Assembly (NCBI GenBank): GCA_023374045.1
Contig: CM041776.1
Coordinates: forward strand, 281,603,999-281,667,998
Source of the DNA: Limonium bicolor
Taxonomy: Eukaryota > Streptophyta > Magnoliopsida > Caryophyllales > Plumbaginaceae
Reading direction: 5' to 3'
Length of the DNA stretch: 64,000 nucleotides
Shown: positions 48,115 to 59,063 of the stretch, piece by piece
Numbering within the stretch: the stretch's first letter is position 1
How the letters are laid out: the number at the start of each line of letters is the position of its first letter
The notes under the pieces: generated by a model
The model's input: only the letters and a program-made list of their open reading frames with translations
Told to the model about the DNA's origin: nothing
Databases searched by the model: none
Made by a program: the position numbers and the translations under genes

Positions 48115-49622
48115 TCAACAACGGAAATTGCTGTGATGGGGAGTTGGTCTAGAAGTAAAAGGTAGTCTATGACTCTTATATCTCGAACATGACTCACATA
48201 CACACTGATTATCTTTCAACAAGGGGATAATCAACAAGGGGTTTACAAGGTCAGGCATTAAGAGTTTCCCTTTGGGACAAGACCCAACCTGTGATACCAA
48301 AGACTAACTTCGTCATTACAGTCAAATCCTAAACTAACAACCTATTGTCACATGTTAAAGAAGTGTGCTTCCTATGACTGTCTTTATCACAATTGCCACC
48401 CAAGATGTACATACGCTTGTGAAATTTTCCAATTTGCACTCCATTTCTATCTTCACAATCTCGACTAACACACGATGTTGAATCAAAAATAAACTTTCCT
48501 TTCATATATTCAGTCAATTTTCTTACGAAAATAAGATTAAACTTAAAAGCAGGCACAAATAAGATTAAACTAACTCTGTTAGCAAAATCATAGACATCAA
48601 TTTAATATTGCCTACAATTCTACATATTGAGGATGACCTTCTAGCATTCCCACAATGTAGGGTCGATCAAAGACAACATAGTCACTCAAAAAACTTAAAT
48701 TCCCACACACATGGTTAAATATGCACCCAAATCCAAAATCCAATTAAAATTCATAAACTACTATTCCTTTCAACATTCATAGTGACCATGATAATTTAAG
48801 CAAGATAATGTGTAAGAAGATTACCCACAAAACTGCAGTTGAATAAATCTTAGGATTATATCACCTTGTTGCCCAATTGAGACCTACTAATGTAATCAAG
48901 TAGCTTAGTCACTTGATCTGTTGAAAGAATCACACCGAAAGGGTCACTGGCATTGATCCTTCGATCTTTATCCTTGTTCTCTGCATAATTGGTTGAATAA
49001 CCACTTCTCCATTTTTTCTTCGAGCATTTCTCCAATTTTGGGGAAAATCAAACTTTTGGTAACATCTATCTTTTGTGTGCCCCATTTTATGGAAATGAGA
49101 ACATTACGTCTAGGGTTACTGCCTTGAATTCTTGTATGACTTTTATTTCCTTGATCTGTTGTAAAGGAGAGCGAAGTGGATTGTGAGGGATTTGATGCAA
49201 TGAGGTGCTTTTGTCTCTCTTCTTGAATGAGAAGGGAGAATACTTGCTCGACAATTGGTAGTGGATATAACAAGGATTATTCCCCGAATTACACTTAATA
49301 TACCGTTTAAACCAATGAGGAAAATTATGACTCACCTTTCTTAGACATATTCTCTAAATATGTCGGAAGCTTCACAACTACAAGACCGAAAGACTCAAGA
49401 GGGTACTGCCTTGGTAGCATCAATTTTGTCTCATAGTTTCTTTATCCTAGTGAAGTAGTCACAAATCGCGTCGCCACCTTGATTGACATTTGCTAATCTG
49501 TGCTCCAAATCATGATCTAGTTGCATCAGATTAGTCGAATCTACTGCAAAGTTCACTCCAAATTTGAGCAGTTGATGGTGAGAAGAGCACACTTTCAGTG
49601 ATGTTTCTCTCAAGACTAGTGA
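48115..49622 (-). pseudogene. Ty1/copia gag-protease-GAG_pre-integrase relic
   Basis: On the minus strand 49431-49622 continues a gag helical region (SPSTAQIWSEL, then DAICDYFTRIKKL). 48968-49320 holds PLPIVEQVFSLLIQEERQ and a degraded zinc knuckle (CSHF-like, GHTKDRC-like in shifted frames). The protease stretch (FNWILDLGA) is near 48700-48740. 48329-48556 carries FKFNLIFVRKLTEYMKGK, and the pre-integrase motif (CESCSRYKSHRLPF) lies near 48115-48300. Several stops and shifts are present. RT and integrase core are absent, so the element is truncated at about 48115. Confidence 0.82.
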
Positions 49623-49851
49623 GGAGCTGATAAGCGAGGAATTTACATATATTTCTTTCCATTATTTGTTTATTTAATTATGAGATTCATACCAAATTTC
49701 TCTGCTTAGTGATTAATTATTACCTTGTGGTTTTTATGCTAGAACAAGTAAAACCGCTGAAGAAAAGGCCTAGAAATACATGCCGAGAGCTTAAGGATCA
49801 AGATGAGACCAAACGGGAGCAAAAAAGAGCTTTTTGGTGGATTTCAGGGTT

Positions 49852-49960
49852 GGTCCAGGTCTTGCTCCGAACAATTATACCCGGACCAACCCCGAGTATA
49901 ACATACTGCCTATTTAATGGTGTGGCCCGGGTTTATGTGTTAGGACACATTCCTAGACCA
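49852..49960. repeat. Phased GGTCC/GGACC modules in E2 LTR
   Basis: A first module starts at 49852 (GGTCCAGG, with CCCGGACC at 49880-49887). A second starts at 49924 (GGCCCGGGTTTATG, with AGGACAC and CTAGACC to 49960). The spacing is 72 bp. The arms are more decayed than in E1. Confidence 0.7.
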
Positions 49961-50204
49961 AAAGAACCATGCACGTGTTAAAGAAAAAAATGAAATGGGC
50001 CACATGCATGAGGGACGTGAAGACTCGACACCTATTTTGGAACCGAGAGGGGTGGAGTTGTCGCATGTGAAGGAAAAGTAATACAAAGAAAAAAACAATT
50101 GTTGCCGCAAGAGGAGGGACGTGAACATGCCCATGCAGAGAAGAATTATTGTAATTTTGATTGGACACACAACAATGAGAAAAAGAAACCCTAGCCACAG
50201 ACTT

Positions 50205-50219
50205 GGGGGGGGGGGGGGG
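50205..50219 (+). repeat. Run of 15 G
   Basis: Uninterrupted homopolymer in the E2 LTR, just upstream of the nested solo LTR. Its exact length may be a sequencing uncertainty. Confidence 0.9.
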
Positions 50220-50248
50220 ACCGTGAGCAACATCCTGAAGACCGGAAC

Positions 50249-52881
50249 TGAAATACCCAGGAAATTCCAAGCTAGGAATAATATAGTATATGGTATGGGT
50301 AATATGTCTGAGGTTAGTTAAGGTGGCCCAGGGAATTAGACGACATTCTTTCCGGAATTAATCTTTCTCCTTAAAGTGTTTATGAATATTGGTAACGTTT
50401 TGCCTTATTTGATTTCGCTATATTTCGGATATTATACGATATAGTATTACTTCACCCTCCTAACTTCTCTAAGTTATTTAAACTTCGAAGTACTATTCTA
50501 GAATATTCTTTCCAACTTATTTTAAATACTCAGAGTTTGATTTCAGTTTGGCTTTCTCTTGTGGTTAATTGATTTCAAGAGTTCAAATTCTATTTGACTA
50601 CTCAAAGATATTATTTGTTAACTCTCCTTATTCTTCTCTCAGTAACTATATTACTGGCATTTTCATTTATCCTTTTAACGAGATTGTTCTCCTTCCTTTG
50701 TTAAACTTTTAGACTATTTACTACATATCTACTCATTTCTAAATTACTTCCTTCCAAATAAATATTTATTAATTGACTTCTTGATATTGTTTCTCATTTT
50801 TGATTTATTCCTTCCTGAATTACATCACCAATCTTCTCTTACTAATCTTCCTAACTTAACGAGATCTATCCTTTGGAAATATTTTAATTACCGAGAGTTG
50901 GAACTCTTTCTTAATTATTTTATTTGTGTTTCCTTTTAACATAAATCTTTAATTAGTTTATTCCTTTTCATTATATAAACAATTCTATTTAAAGGTTGGT
51001 TTTCTTCACTATTCTCCATCCTCAATACGCCGTTCTTGCGCTTATCCTCTGCCTAATATTTTCACGCTCTTCCTCTTCAAACCCTTGGTGAATTCTCGTT
51101 AGTTCCGTCGAGGTCTAATAAATTCCCTGGTGTCCCGTTGGTAGATTGTCAGGTAATGTATTCTACCTAGTTGCTTAGTTATCTACTCGTTGTTCGATGA
51201 ATTCTGATTGTTAATTTTGGTTACCTAGACGCCGATTACATCGACGAGTGCTATCAATAGTCCGGAGCAGTTGGGCTCTTGAGGGATTTGGTTGTTCCAG
51301 GTAAATTCTATGCTCAATGAATTTGACTGTTGTTTTACAAAATATTGGAAAAGGGTTTCGCTGTGCCTTTATGTCGATTGTGTTTTGGAAATTGGGAATT
51401 GTTCCCACGATTTGGAATTGAGTAATTGGTTTGTGCTGTGGATTTTGGTTCTGGATTTTGGGAGTCTTTCACAGGTTGTATTCTATTGTTTGGGAGCCCA
51501 TAGGTGCTCCCCATGATTGTTAATATTTGCGCTGCACACATTGTTGCAGTTAAGCCCTTTGATCTACTCTATGTTACTGCTGTCTCATTGAGGATGTGCA
51601 CACTTAAGGACTTAGGGTGAGGTGGTTGTTTGACGATCCCATAGGTGACTGTCCTGGAATTGTTGTTTGGGGTCCCACAGGTGACCCCGTGTTTGGATTT
51701 ATGGTTATCTCCTGTTGAAAGCTCCCTACTGCGGTTTCGGTGTTGATATGTTTTCTGGAAATTCATCAACTGTTCAATAAAACCTTCTCACCTGATTATT
51801 AACGGCAAATGAGTTCTAAAATGTATTTTACAGGTTGAGATGGAATTTACTCAGTTTTTCTGATTTGTGCGATCCTTTCTGTGTTTTGTCTATGCTTTAT
51901 GATCGCAGGTATGGATGACTAAGTGTGGGGATCGGGACGGCGAATCACATAGTTTAGGGATTACGAATTAATAAGGCTATGTTTTGAATTTCAATGGTTA
52001 AGAGATGTTGTGTTGTTCCCAAGCTTTACACATTGAATATTTATTTTGGCTTCCGCATAACTTGAGTTAACCTTTGTTTTTGGTGTTATTTAGTTCATTA
52101 GCCTGAGCACCCATGGGAATTGGGTGTGGCGGTAATGCCCTGGATGTTTTGAAGTCCGCTGCTGTTTTGAGATTACGTTTATTCGAGTATTTCCTATTGG
52201 TAATTATTGGCAGTTTATGAATCGGTTTTATTAAGTTTGAGCTTTGTACTGAGTACTTATTAATGACCTTATCCGCTCAAGAGTTTCTCATATTGTTGTT
52301 GTGTTTTATATAAGTGTTTCTAATGGTTTTTGGTTTCTGTTTACGCGTTGGAAACTGCACTTAAGGACCTGTCCGAATGTCCGTCCGGACATCCATGTTC
52401 GGACAGGCCCCGAAAGATTTCAAAGGTTTTCATTGTTTGGCTGTGTCCGAACATCTGTCCGAACTTCAAGTTCGGACAGCATGCGAGGACGGGTCCAGCT
52501 TGCAAGTCTCGACCTATGTCCGAACTTGCAAGTTCGGACCAATGTTCGGACCACGTAAGGTTTTTTTTTTTCGAAGTTTTGAAACTCGACTTGTGTCCGA
52601 ACTTCGAAGTCCGGACACAAGTTCGGACCTTGTCGCTTCCCAGTTTTCTAACTCTCGACTTGTGTCCGAACATCAATGTCCGGACACAAGTTCGGACAGA
52701 TGGTTTTCTGCAGTCTGTTTTCTTCGGCTTGTGTCCGAACTTACCATGTCTGGACACAAGTTTGGACCAACTCTGTTTTGCACTTTTAGGACTCATTTGA
52801 AGTCCGTTTTTGATCCCGTTTGCGCCGTTAGATTTGTATTTTCATAAGCTATATTTTGAGGCAAAAATCCAGGGTGCTACA
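50249..52881 (+). mobile_element. Solo long LTR, LARD/chromovirus-like, nested in E2
   Basis: It starts TGAAATACCCAGG and ends AGGGTGCTACA, with target duplication GGAAC (50244-50248, 52882-52886). 2633 bp. The termini closely match those of the LARD LTR (TGAAATACCC and GGTGTTACA), so the two belong to related families, but the body differs. A six-unit palindromic array occupies 52371-52768, about 2.1 kb from the LTR start. The array in the LARD LTR is also about 2.2 kb from its start. Confidence 0.92.
52371..52768. repeat. Six-unit 72-bp palindromic array (GTCCGAACTT/AAGTTCGGAC) in solo LTR
   Basis: Units start at about 52371, 52444, 52518, 52593, 52662 and 52731, giving spacings of 73, 74, 75, 69 and 69. 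Arms are TGTCCGAACTT and its inverse AAGTTCGGAC(A/C), with some TCCGGACA variants. Spacers are T-rich, often ending CTCGACTTGTG. Because the arms lack stop codons, frames of about 150 residues stay open on both strands here; they are not genes. Confidence 0.92.
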
Positions 52882-53663
52882 GGAACAACAGAGCAGATTG
52901 GGATTTCATCATGAGTATTGCTACACATATTTGATAGCGTATTCTCTTTCTTTTATTGTTGTTTCCATTTTCTTCATGTCTGAGTAGAGGATTGAATCTT
53001 GGTTTATTATTTAACCCTAGTTTCTAATTTCTCTTTCCTGATGTGTTAAAGATTAATTTTATACAAATTGTAGTTTTATTCCTTGTTTACTTGTAGAATT
53101 ATCCTTTGACTTATAATTACTTGAGTTTATCTAGTTTGATTGCTTACAAGTGAGAACTGCGGCATATAATAGACTACAGGAATACTACTAGTAAAACTTG
53201 AGATGAAATTTCCTCGGTATTAGCTAACTACAAACCAGATGACATATACATTACAAGTTAATTAATAAATTCATAACGAGAGTTAAGATTTAGTAATTGC
53301 TAGTAAGAATCTATTTTAAGGGAGACCGGAAGTGGATTAATTTAGATCTGAGGTTGCAATCTAGAATTAGAAAACATATAGGTTGGAAAATTGAAGAACT
53401 AGTGGAAAGTAGTAAACCAGGATTCTTTGTTTAGAATTGTTTAAGAAATCAATATTTTTGTTTTTCATGTTTTAGTTTATTTATTTCTGCAACAAAAACC
53501 ATAAATCTAATGTTGTAAATTTCTAAATTTATTTGTTTGATATTAGATAAAGACTCAAAGTAGACACTGCCTCCTTGGTTCGATAACCTTTGAGAATATC
53601 TTAGGAAAACTTGCTACAAAAGACCGGTACACTTGTCATATTAGGTTTACCTCGTACAGGAGC

Positions 53664-53955
53664 TAATCTCACCACTGAATATAGCAAGCTCGAGTTTGAG
53701 CCTGGTGGTTGCAATGGGTTTCTTTAGAGACCCGTCAACAAAACCTAGTTTGTTCTTTGCATCAAGTGCAATGCTCATTTGCATTTTCCAGCAAGGAAAT
53801 CCGACTCAATCGAATTGATTGGTGAGCATTAAACTTGGGTGCTCTGAACTTCCAAGGTACAACGGGTATCCATTCTCAATAACAATGTTTGAGTTGCTGC
53901 TTGATCTCTCTAATGTATTCTTTCTATTCTTCAGTGATCCATAATCGATAGCCAT
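53664..53955 (-). pseudogene. Ty1/copia gag, N-terminal part, cut off by E2
   Basis: The minus-strand start codon at 53955 opens a frame with NGYPLYLGSSEHPS, then an in-frame TGA. The typical copia gag segment follows (MQMSIALDAKNKLGFVDGS, RLKLELAIFSGEIS). It reaches the GGAGC target site of the E2 solo LTR and resumes at 49622, which shows what was interrupted. A degraded tRNA-iMet-like primer site (54124-54138, minus) lies about 170 bp upstream. Confidence 0.82.
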
Positions 53956-54639
53956 GATTCACACGAGATAAATGGTCTGCGGTGTTGATCGAAGGTAAAA
54001 GTGGGTGAAGGTCGATTGAAGCTCAATATAATTGAAGGCCAAAAACTGGGTGAAGATCGATCGAGGGTGAACCCCAAATGAAGGGAAAAGGTGAAAAAAC
54101 ATAATGATTTATAGCGTAGGACCGGTGCTCGTAGACCATGATAAGTTCCTCCGATTCTTGAGTAAACACCAACACATATTTCAACAAGAAGATGCCAAAA
54201 TCTTTACTCGAGAAAAAGAATAGGAACAGAGGGCTTGAGGGCCTTAGATTGAGAAGAGAGAAAAACCAAAGACAAGAACGTACAAACTGTCTTCTTATCC
54301 TAATATAGGACCGCCTAGGTGCAACATAACAACTGAGACAGAAACCATCTCTTAACAGTTCAGTACCAACTAAACGAGTCAACTAGAGTAATTAAGATAT
54401 ATGGGTTGTTGGTTCATGACTTTTAGTTTCTTGTTAGATCAATTTGCCACATGTCCTTGGCTTATTTGCTATTTTTTTGTTGCACCCACTATCTCTCTCA
54501 CAAATGTTTAAAATCCAATAGCTACATTTGAAAATGGTGGGAGATTAATTCCGATAGAATAGATCCATAAGGAAATAAATAACTAATAGTGTTAACAACT
54601 AATAGAGGTTATAACAGGTGCTCCTCCTCTCATATTTTG
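53956..54639. other. Probable remains of the copia leader and 5' LTR
   Basis: The minus-strand sequence at 54124-54138 resembles TGGTATCAGAGCACC with several changes. It is followed at higher coordinates by TGATAAG-like sequence that could be the LTR edge. The far end of the LTR cannot be placed. A frame at 54023-54382 is not convincing. Confidence 0.4.
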
Positions 54640-55916
54640 ATGGCATTACTAGGGATGGCAATACCCAATTGGTATCCGATAACCCTATTCACCCGTGGGT
54701 GAAAAATGGGTTAAAACCCATAGTAAGTGAGTGGAAACCGGGTGACGGGTTTGGGTTAGGTTCGGATGACAATTTTTCATCCATCACCTGATCAATCACC
54801 CGTTTAAAACGCGACCCATCACCCATTTACTAGAAATGTATTTTTATGACCAAAGAAGACCTTAGGCATTAGAAAAAAATCTGCTTTAGTGCGACCATCC
54901 ATTTCATTTTTCTTCATTCCTATCTGCTCAGCAGCGATGCGAGACTCGAGAGCAAGCTCATCTCCTTACCTCAAACCCTAGATTCACCCAACGACATTTT
55001 TGGCATTCTTCCTCCTCTTATCCCATTTCGTCTCTACAAGTAGGAGCGCTGTGTGAGGTTGGAGTCTATTTAGAAGTTAAACTTCCAAAAGAAAAGGACA
55101 AGATTCTGAAGCAGCCTTTAATAGTCCCTAGCTTTAGAAGATTATTTACATTTGTCTATGGTAAGTTGATAATTAAAGTGGATGGTTCTATTTGTGAATT
55201 TTTCATGGCTACAACTTCAATTGCAAAGTTAATTCATCTGACATATCCTTCTTCATGATACTCACTCTCTATTAATAATTTTGCTAGTACTCATTACTTC
55301 ATCTACCATTGTTTCTCATAAATAAGGTTTGCCTACCTTTTGTTGTTCTGAATTCACTATGGAGATTGAGATATCTGTCTTTAATTTTTCTCTCAGGTGG
55401 CCTGAAGAAGAATGGGCATTTTCATGTATTAATTGGTGTGTGGCCATTATGTACCTAAGTTTCTTGCAGTATAACCTTTCTTCTCAGTGGCGGCAATCTT
55501 AGTGCTTCTGTTTGCTTATAAGTCTCTTCTAATTAAGATTCCTGTTCAGGATCCTAACAAAATTTCCGGTGTCAATATAATGTGTCCTTTTTGGGTAGCC
55601 ACTCAGAAAAGAATGAAGATGTTTTGAGGATAGAGTCAAGTCAATGAAAAGGAAAGAAGTAAAAAAGTTGTCTCTTGATTGTAAAACAGGGTGGAACTCA
55701 ACCTTTTTTTATGCTTAAAGGTGTCTTGTCTTATAAGGATGTGCTTGTTAGTATGAATGGGAGCTAACTTTATATCGTTTAACAATTTTGATAATATTTG
55801 TAATTATAATTTATCCACCTTTAACCTTTGATTCTTTTTCAATCTCTCTTTTATAGGAGATAAAGATGAGATGAATTTAATGATGGCTATTTATCATATC
55901 ATCGCTCGTCATGAGG
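54640..55916 (+). pseudogene. hAT transposon relic with transposase fragment
   Basis: The region opens with ACTAGGGATGGCAATACCC and GGGTTTGGGTTAGGTTCGG text, common at hAT ends in plants. At 55644-55760 the plus strand encodes KKLSLDCKT(G)WNSTF, then after a frameshift MLKGVLSYKDVL. This matches the conserved TRWNST(Y/F)xML segment of hAT transposases. No other transposase domain is readable, and there is no intact frame. The element end is not defined. Confidence 0.6.
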
Positions 55917-56107
55917 TATAATGCTTGTATTATCATGATATAATTAAGTTACATTGGTGCCCTTAGTTTCAAGTTTTTAATTGACATATAAAGTGAAATA
56001 TAAATATGCACATGCTATAATTACTGCCCAAGGATTATTCTATAATTTATGTATGAGCAGGGCCGGCTCCCAGCCCGTGCAAGCTGGGCAACAGAACCAG
56101 ACCCCTT

Positions 56108-56590
56108 ATATTATTTTTTTTTATAATTGACTGGTTACGAACCAGTTTACAAAAGCAATACTGTGGCAGAGTGCCGTTCTTGCTAAAAGAAACTAGTAAC
56201 TAGAAGCACTGGTCCAGACTTGAAATGCTAGATTACATATAGATAAGTGAAAATAAATTCCTTGAGGAGAAGATGATATGAAACGGGAGATGACAGTCTT
56301 GGCGGCACCATTCGATGCTTAATCTTTTGACCAGTCTGCAACTTCAGACCAATCAGAGGAGATATTTTCGAAGATTAGCCTATTGCGCTGTTTCCAGATT
56401 GCCCAAAGAGTATGTAACAGAGACGACATCCACAACTTGTTGTTTTTACAATTATGCACCCCGCTCCATGATTGGAAGAGAGCTAGAGGAGACTGTGGGA
56501 AAACAAATGACATCCCCCACCAGTCTAAAAGCTGTATCCAGAGAACTCTTGTGGCACTGCTGCAGACTATATATTGTGAGTGGTTGGAAC
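56108..56590 (-). pseudogene. LINE ORF2 C-terminal fragment
   Basis: The minus-strand frame from 56590 to 56319 reads LLDWWGMSF, LLHTLWAIWKQRNRLIFEN and closes with SDWSEVADWSKD. This is the conserved end of plant L1 ORF2 (zf-RVT region). An A run (complement of 56108-56127) downstream fits the 3' tail. The fragment is cut at 56591 by the E3 LTR, so the rest may lie beyond E3 outside the window. Confidence 0.7.
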
Positions 56591-58008
56591 TGTTGTAATT
56601 AAAACAAAAGAAAAGAAATTAAAACTCAAAATAATAGTCGGGCTGCAAACAAATCCCGGTCGTAGTAGTATAGTAAAGTGTAAGCGACCAGGGTCAAACC
56701 GTGGGACTTATAGCGAAATAAAATAGTACCTAAGCTTGTCACAAGAGGGGGGAATTAATGACTTGTTTTTGTAAAATAAAACCAATAGATAAGATTAACT
56801 GAGTTGAAGATAAATTAAACGGAACTCCGGGTTCAGGTTTTATAATCTGATTAATTATGCTATCTCACCGGTTATTATAATAGTTTGGTTAAAATTCCTG
56901 TTATTATCTTAAGGTCCGATGAAAACTCATAAGAACTACTGTTTACCAGCAAATGCAAGGTCCGATGAAAACTCAAGCAAGCACTAGTAAACGGGAATTA
57001 AGTGTGAGGAATTATATTCTGCAAATGAGTACTAACTTATCTGATGAAATAAAGTTTCCTACAGATTTACGGCTTAATTAACCTATCTGTTCTTCACCGA
57101 TCAGATTAAAACCGATTAGTAAAGCTTTTAATAAATCGATGACTTTAATATTAAAAAAGGCGAGAGATGAACTTTAATCAAAACAAATTTCTTTTTAACC
57201 GGTAGAAATATAGATTACATAATTAAACATTTACGGCCAAACCTTCGCCCGGAGTAAATCCTCTTAGCCCAACATAATTAAAAGACAGAAATAAGAAATA
57301 AAAGAAATCATCTGGAAATAATTAATTCAGCTCCACTATCTTGACTGCTATAATTTGGGCAGAGGTTGGACAGAACAACGGTATGGAAATGGAATGTTTT
57401 TATGGAATGAGGCGTTGTATGGAATTTATGTGGATATATGTGGATGAGATGTATGATTTTTGGAGAGTTTATGTATTTTTATAGAGGAAAAATAGCATAA
57501 GTTTGGGGTGCAATGTGATATAGATGAATGGAGGGTTGTAGGTGTATTTATAGAAGAATATAGGGTAAATGTAAGGGGTGGTAAGCGGGTGGTGTTTAAC
57601 TTGTGAAGATAGATTAATTTTATCCTCTTCACACGCTGATGTTGTCCTCTGTTCGCTGGCAAGACACGTGTGTCCGGACCACCATGTCGATTTTTCTATC
57701 TGGTGCCTGGCGTGTGTTCGTCCGGACCAGGTGATCCGGACACTGGTCCGGACCAAGGGTCTTTTGCCTCTAAATGTTCGTTTTTAGCTCCGATTTGATC
57801 CCTGTTTTCGCCTACGCGTTCGTCTCTTCTCTTCTCTCTTCGTTTACACTTTGCACCTGCTTGGTTTTCCTCATGTTTAACCAATAAATTTGTGAGATAA
57901 TCAATAAAACTCACTAAGGAAAACTAACCAACGTGAAGAAATGAGCAAGAAAGTGCTAATATATATAGTGAATACACCTATAAAACATGCTCATTTGGAC
58001 ACTTATCA
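56591..58008 (-). repeat. E3 3' LTR
   Basis: About 1418 bp. On the element strand it begins TGATAAGTGTCC and ends in TACAACA. The position of the TG...CA edges was set by analogy with E1 (TGTTGT... on the plus strand) and by the polypurine tract. Text near 56653 (CCCGGTCGTAGTAGTATA) matches the same place in the E1 LTRs. It holds GGTCCGGACC modules at 57671-57754. Confidence 0.82.
57671..57754. repeat. Phased TCCGGA palindromes in E3 LTR
   Basis: TGTCCGGACC (57671-57680), CGTCCGGACC (57719-57728), ATCCGGACAC (about 57734) and GGTCCGGACC (57745-57754). The first and last are 74 bp apart. These sit about 250-340 bp from the LTR start, matching the place of the modules in E1 and E2. Confidence 0.78.
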
Positions 58009-58021
58009 CACCCCCACACGT
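58009..58021 (-). other. Polypurine tract of E3
   Basis: The minus strand reads ACGTGTGGGGGTG directly before the TGATAAG start of the LTR. Confidence 0.82.
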
Positions 58022-59063
58022 CTCTTTTTGCTTGTCTCAGCAAAACCATGTACCCAAGTAAGTAGGGAATGCTCAATACCATCAACTGCTGGTGGCATAG
58101 GTGTGCTCAAGGTAAAAATAAAATTAGAGTTTCGGGGTATGATCCAAGGTACTTCAATGCTTCTTTGTTTAGGTGACTCTGAGAACTTTTACCATGGCCA
58201 ACTTCTCTCAAGAATGGGCATTGAGGAGAAAACAAAAGGAAAAATAGATCCATGCATTTGTTTCACTTTTGCATAAGGGATGAGAAGATAAAATGTAGGC
58301 ATCACGCCTTTGTATTTAAGAACACTCAACTCTCTTTGTTGGTTACCAATGGTGTCTCGCAAGTCCCTTATTTATTTTTTTTTATTTTTTAACAGAGAAG
58401 CACCCCTTAGCAATCCCTAAGAGAGAAGACAGAAAGAAACCCTGAGCAATAAAATCCAACCATTGCAGATTATTTGGTCACACCGCATAAGAAAAATGCT
58501 CCTCAAAAGTAATCAAATGAAAATTTTTAAATTTGTACCATTTATCCCACAATTCATAATAGTATTTGTTTTTAAAGAGAACAACCTACATTAGCAGGGT
58601 ACATAATTTTAATTTTTGAACAAATGCAAGATAAGCAGAGAGATTTAAACATTTTAAGCACAAAATGCCCTGAAAAGGGCTCTTCCCCCCACTTAAGCTC
58701 AAGCAATGCCCTCATTGCGTAGATAGAATTAAATTAACAGGGCATGCAATTAATAAAGGAAAGAGTGTACTCCCCAAATTCGTAGAGTGTGTAGAGCTCC
58801 CCCACACTTGAGTGCAGCTGTGGAATGACATGAAATGTACCTGTAAAAATATTCTACACAGCCAGAAGAACTCAAGTAAAACCTGCATTTTATTATAACA
58901 TATAAAAGTGAAATATAGTACAAAAAGAAAACAGTATTAAATTAAAGGAAAGACAAAAGATAGATAGTGGGTTGCCTCCCACCAAGCTGCCCGGGTTTAA
59001 CGTCTCTAGCTAGACGTTTGACCAAGCTTAGGTTGGAGAAGAGTTTGAGGGCGAGGTATCTGA
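58022..59063 (-). other. E3 3' non-coding region with extra purine tracts
   Basis: About 1 kb with no convincing frame. Two further purine tracts on the minus strand lie near 58686 and 58799 (CTCCCCCACACTTGAG on the plus strand). E1 has the same layout. Several stretches (GGTTACCAATGGTGTCTC(G/A)CAAG, AAGCACCCCTTAGCAATCCC) are shared with E1 2990-3050, so this non-coding region is conserved between the two copies. Confidence 0.7.

Larger units (their letters stand above)
49628..53658 (+). mobile_element. Athila-type solo LTR E2, interrupted by a second solo LTR
   Basis: It starts TGATAAGCGAGG and ends CCTCGTACA. The 5-bp target duplication is GGAGC (49623-49627 and 53659-53663). After removal of the nested insert the LTR is about 1393 bp, the same size class as the E1 and E3 LTRs. 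The 3' end holds the usual Athila LTR wording (CTGCCTCCTTGGTTCGATAA). A single LTR with a target duplication points to unequal recombination between two LTRs. It lies in the gag of the copia relic. Confidence 0.9.

Noticed and set aside
52330..52847. Overlapping frames of about 150 residues on both strands (also 10918-11340 and 21069-21491, minus)
   Set aside because: They coincide exactly with the palindromic arrays, whose arms contain no stop codons in most frames. The peptides are simple repeats, differ in every frame and have no start context or family resemblance.
57426..57756. Minus-strand frames of 78 and 95 residues in the E3 LTR
   Set aside because: They fall in the U3-like part of the LTR, overlap the palindromic modules and have no conserved feature.
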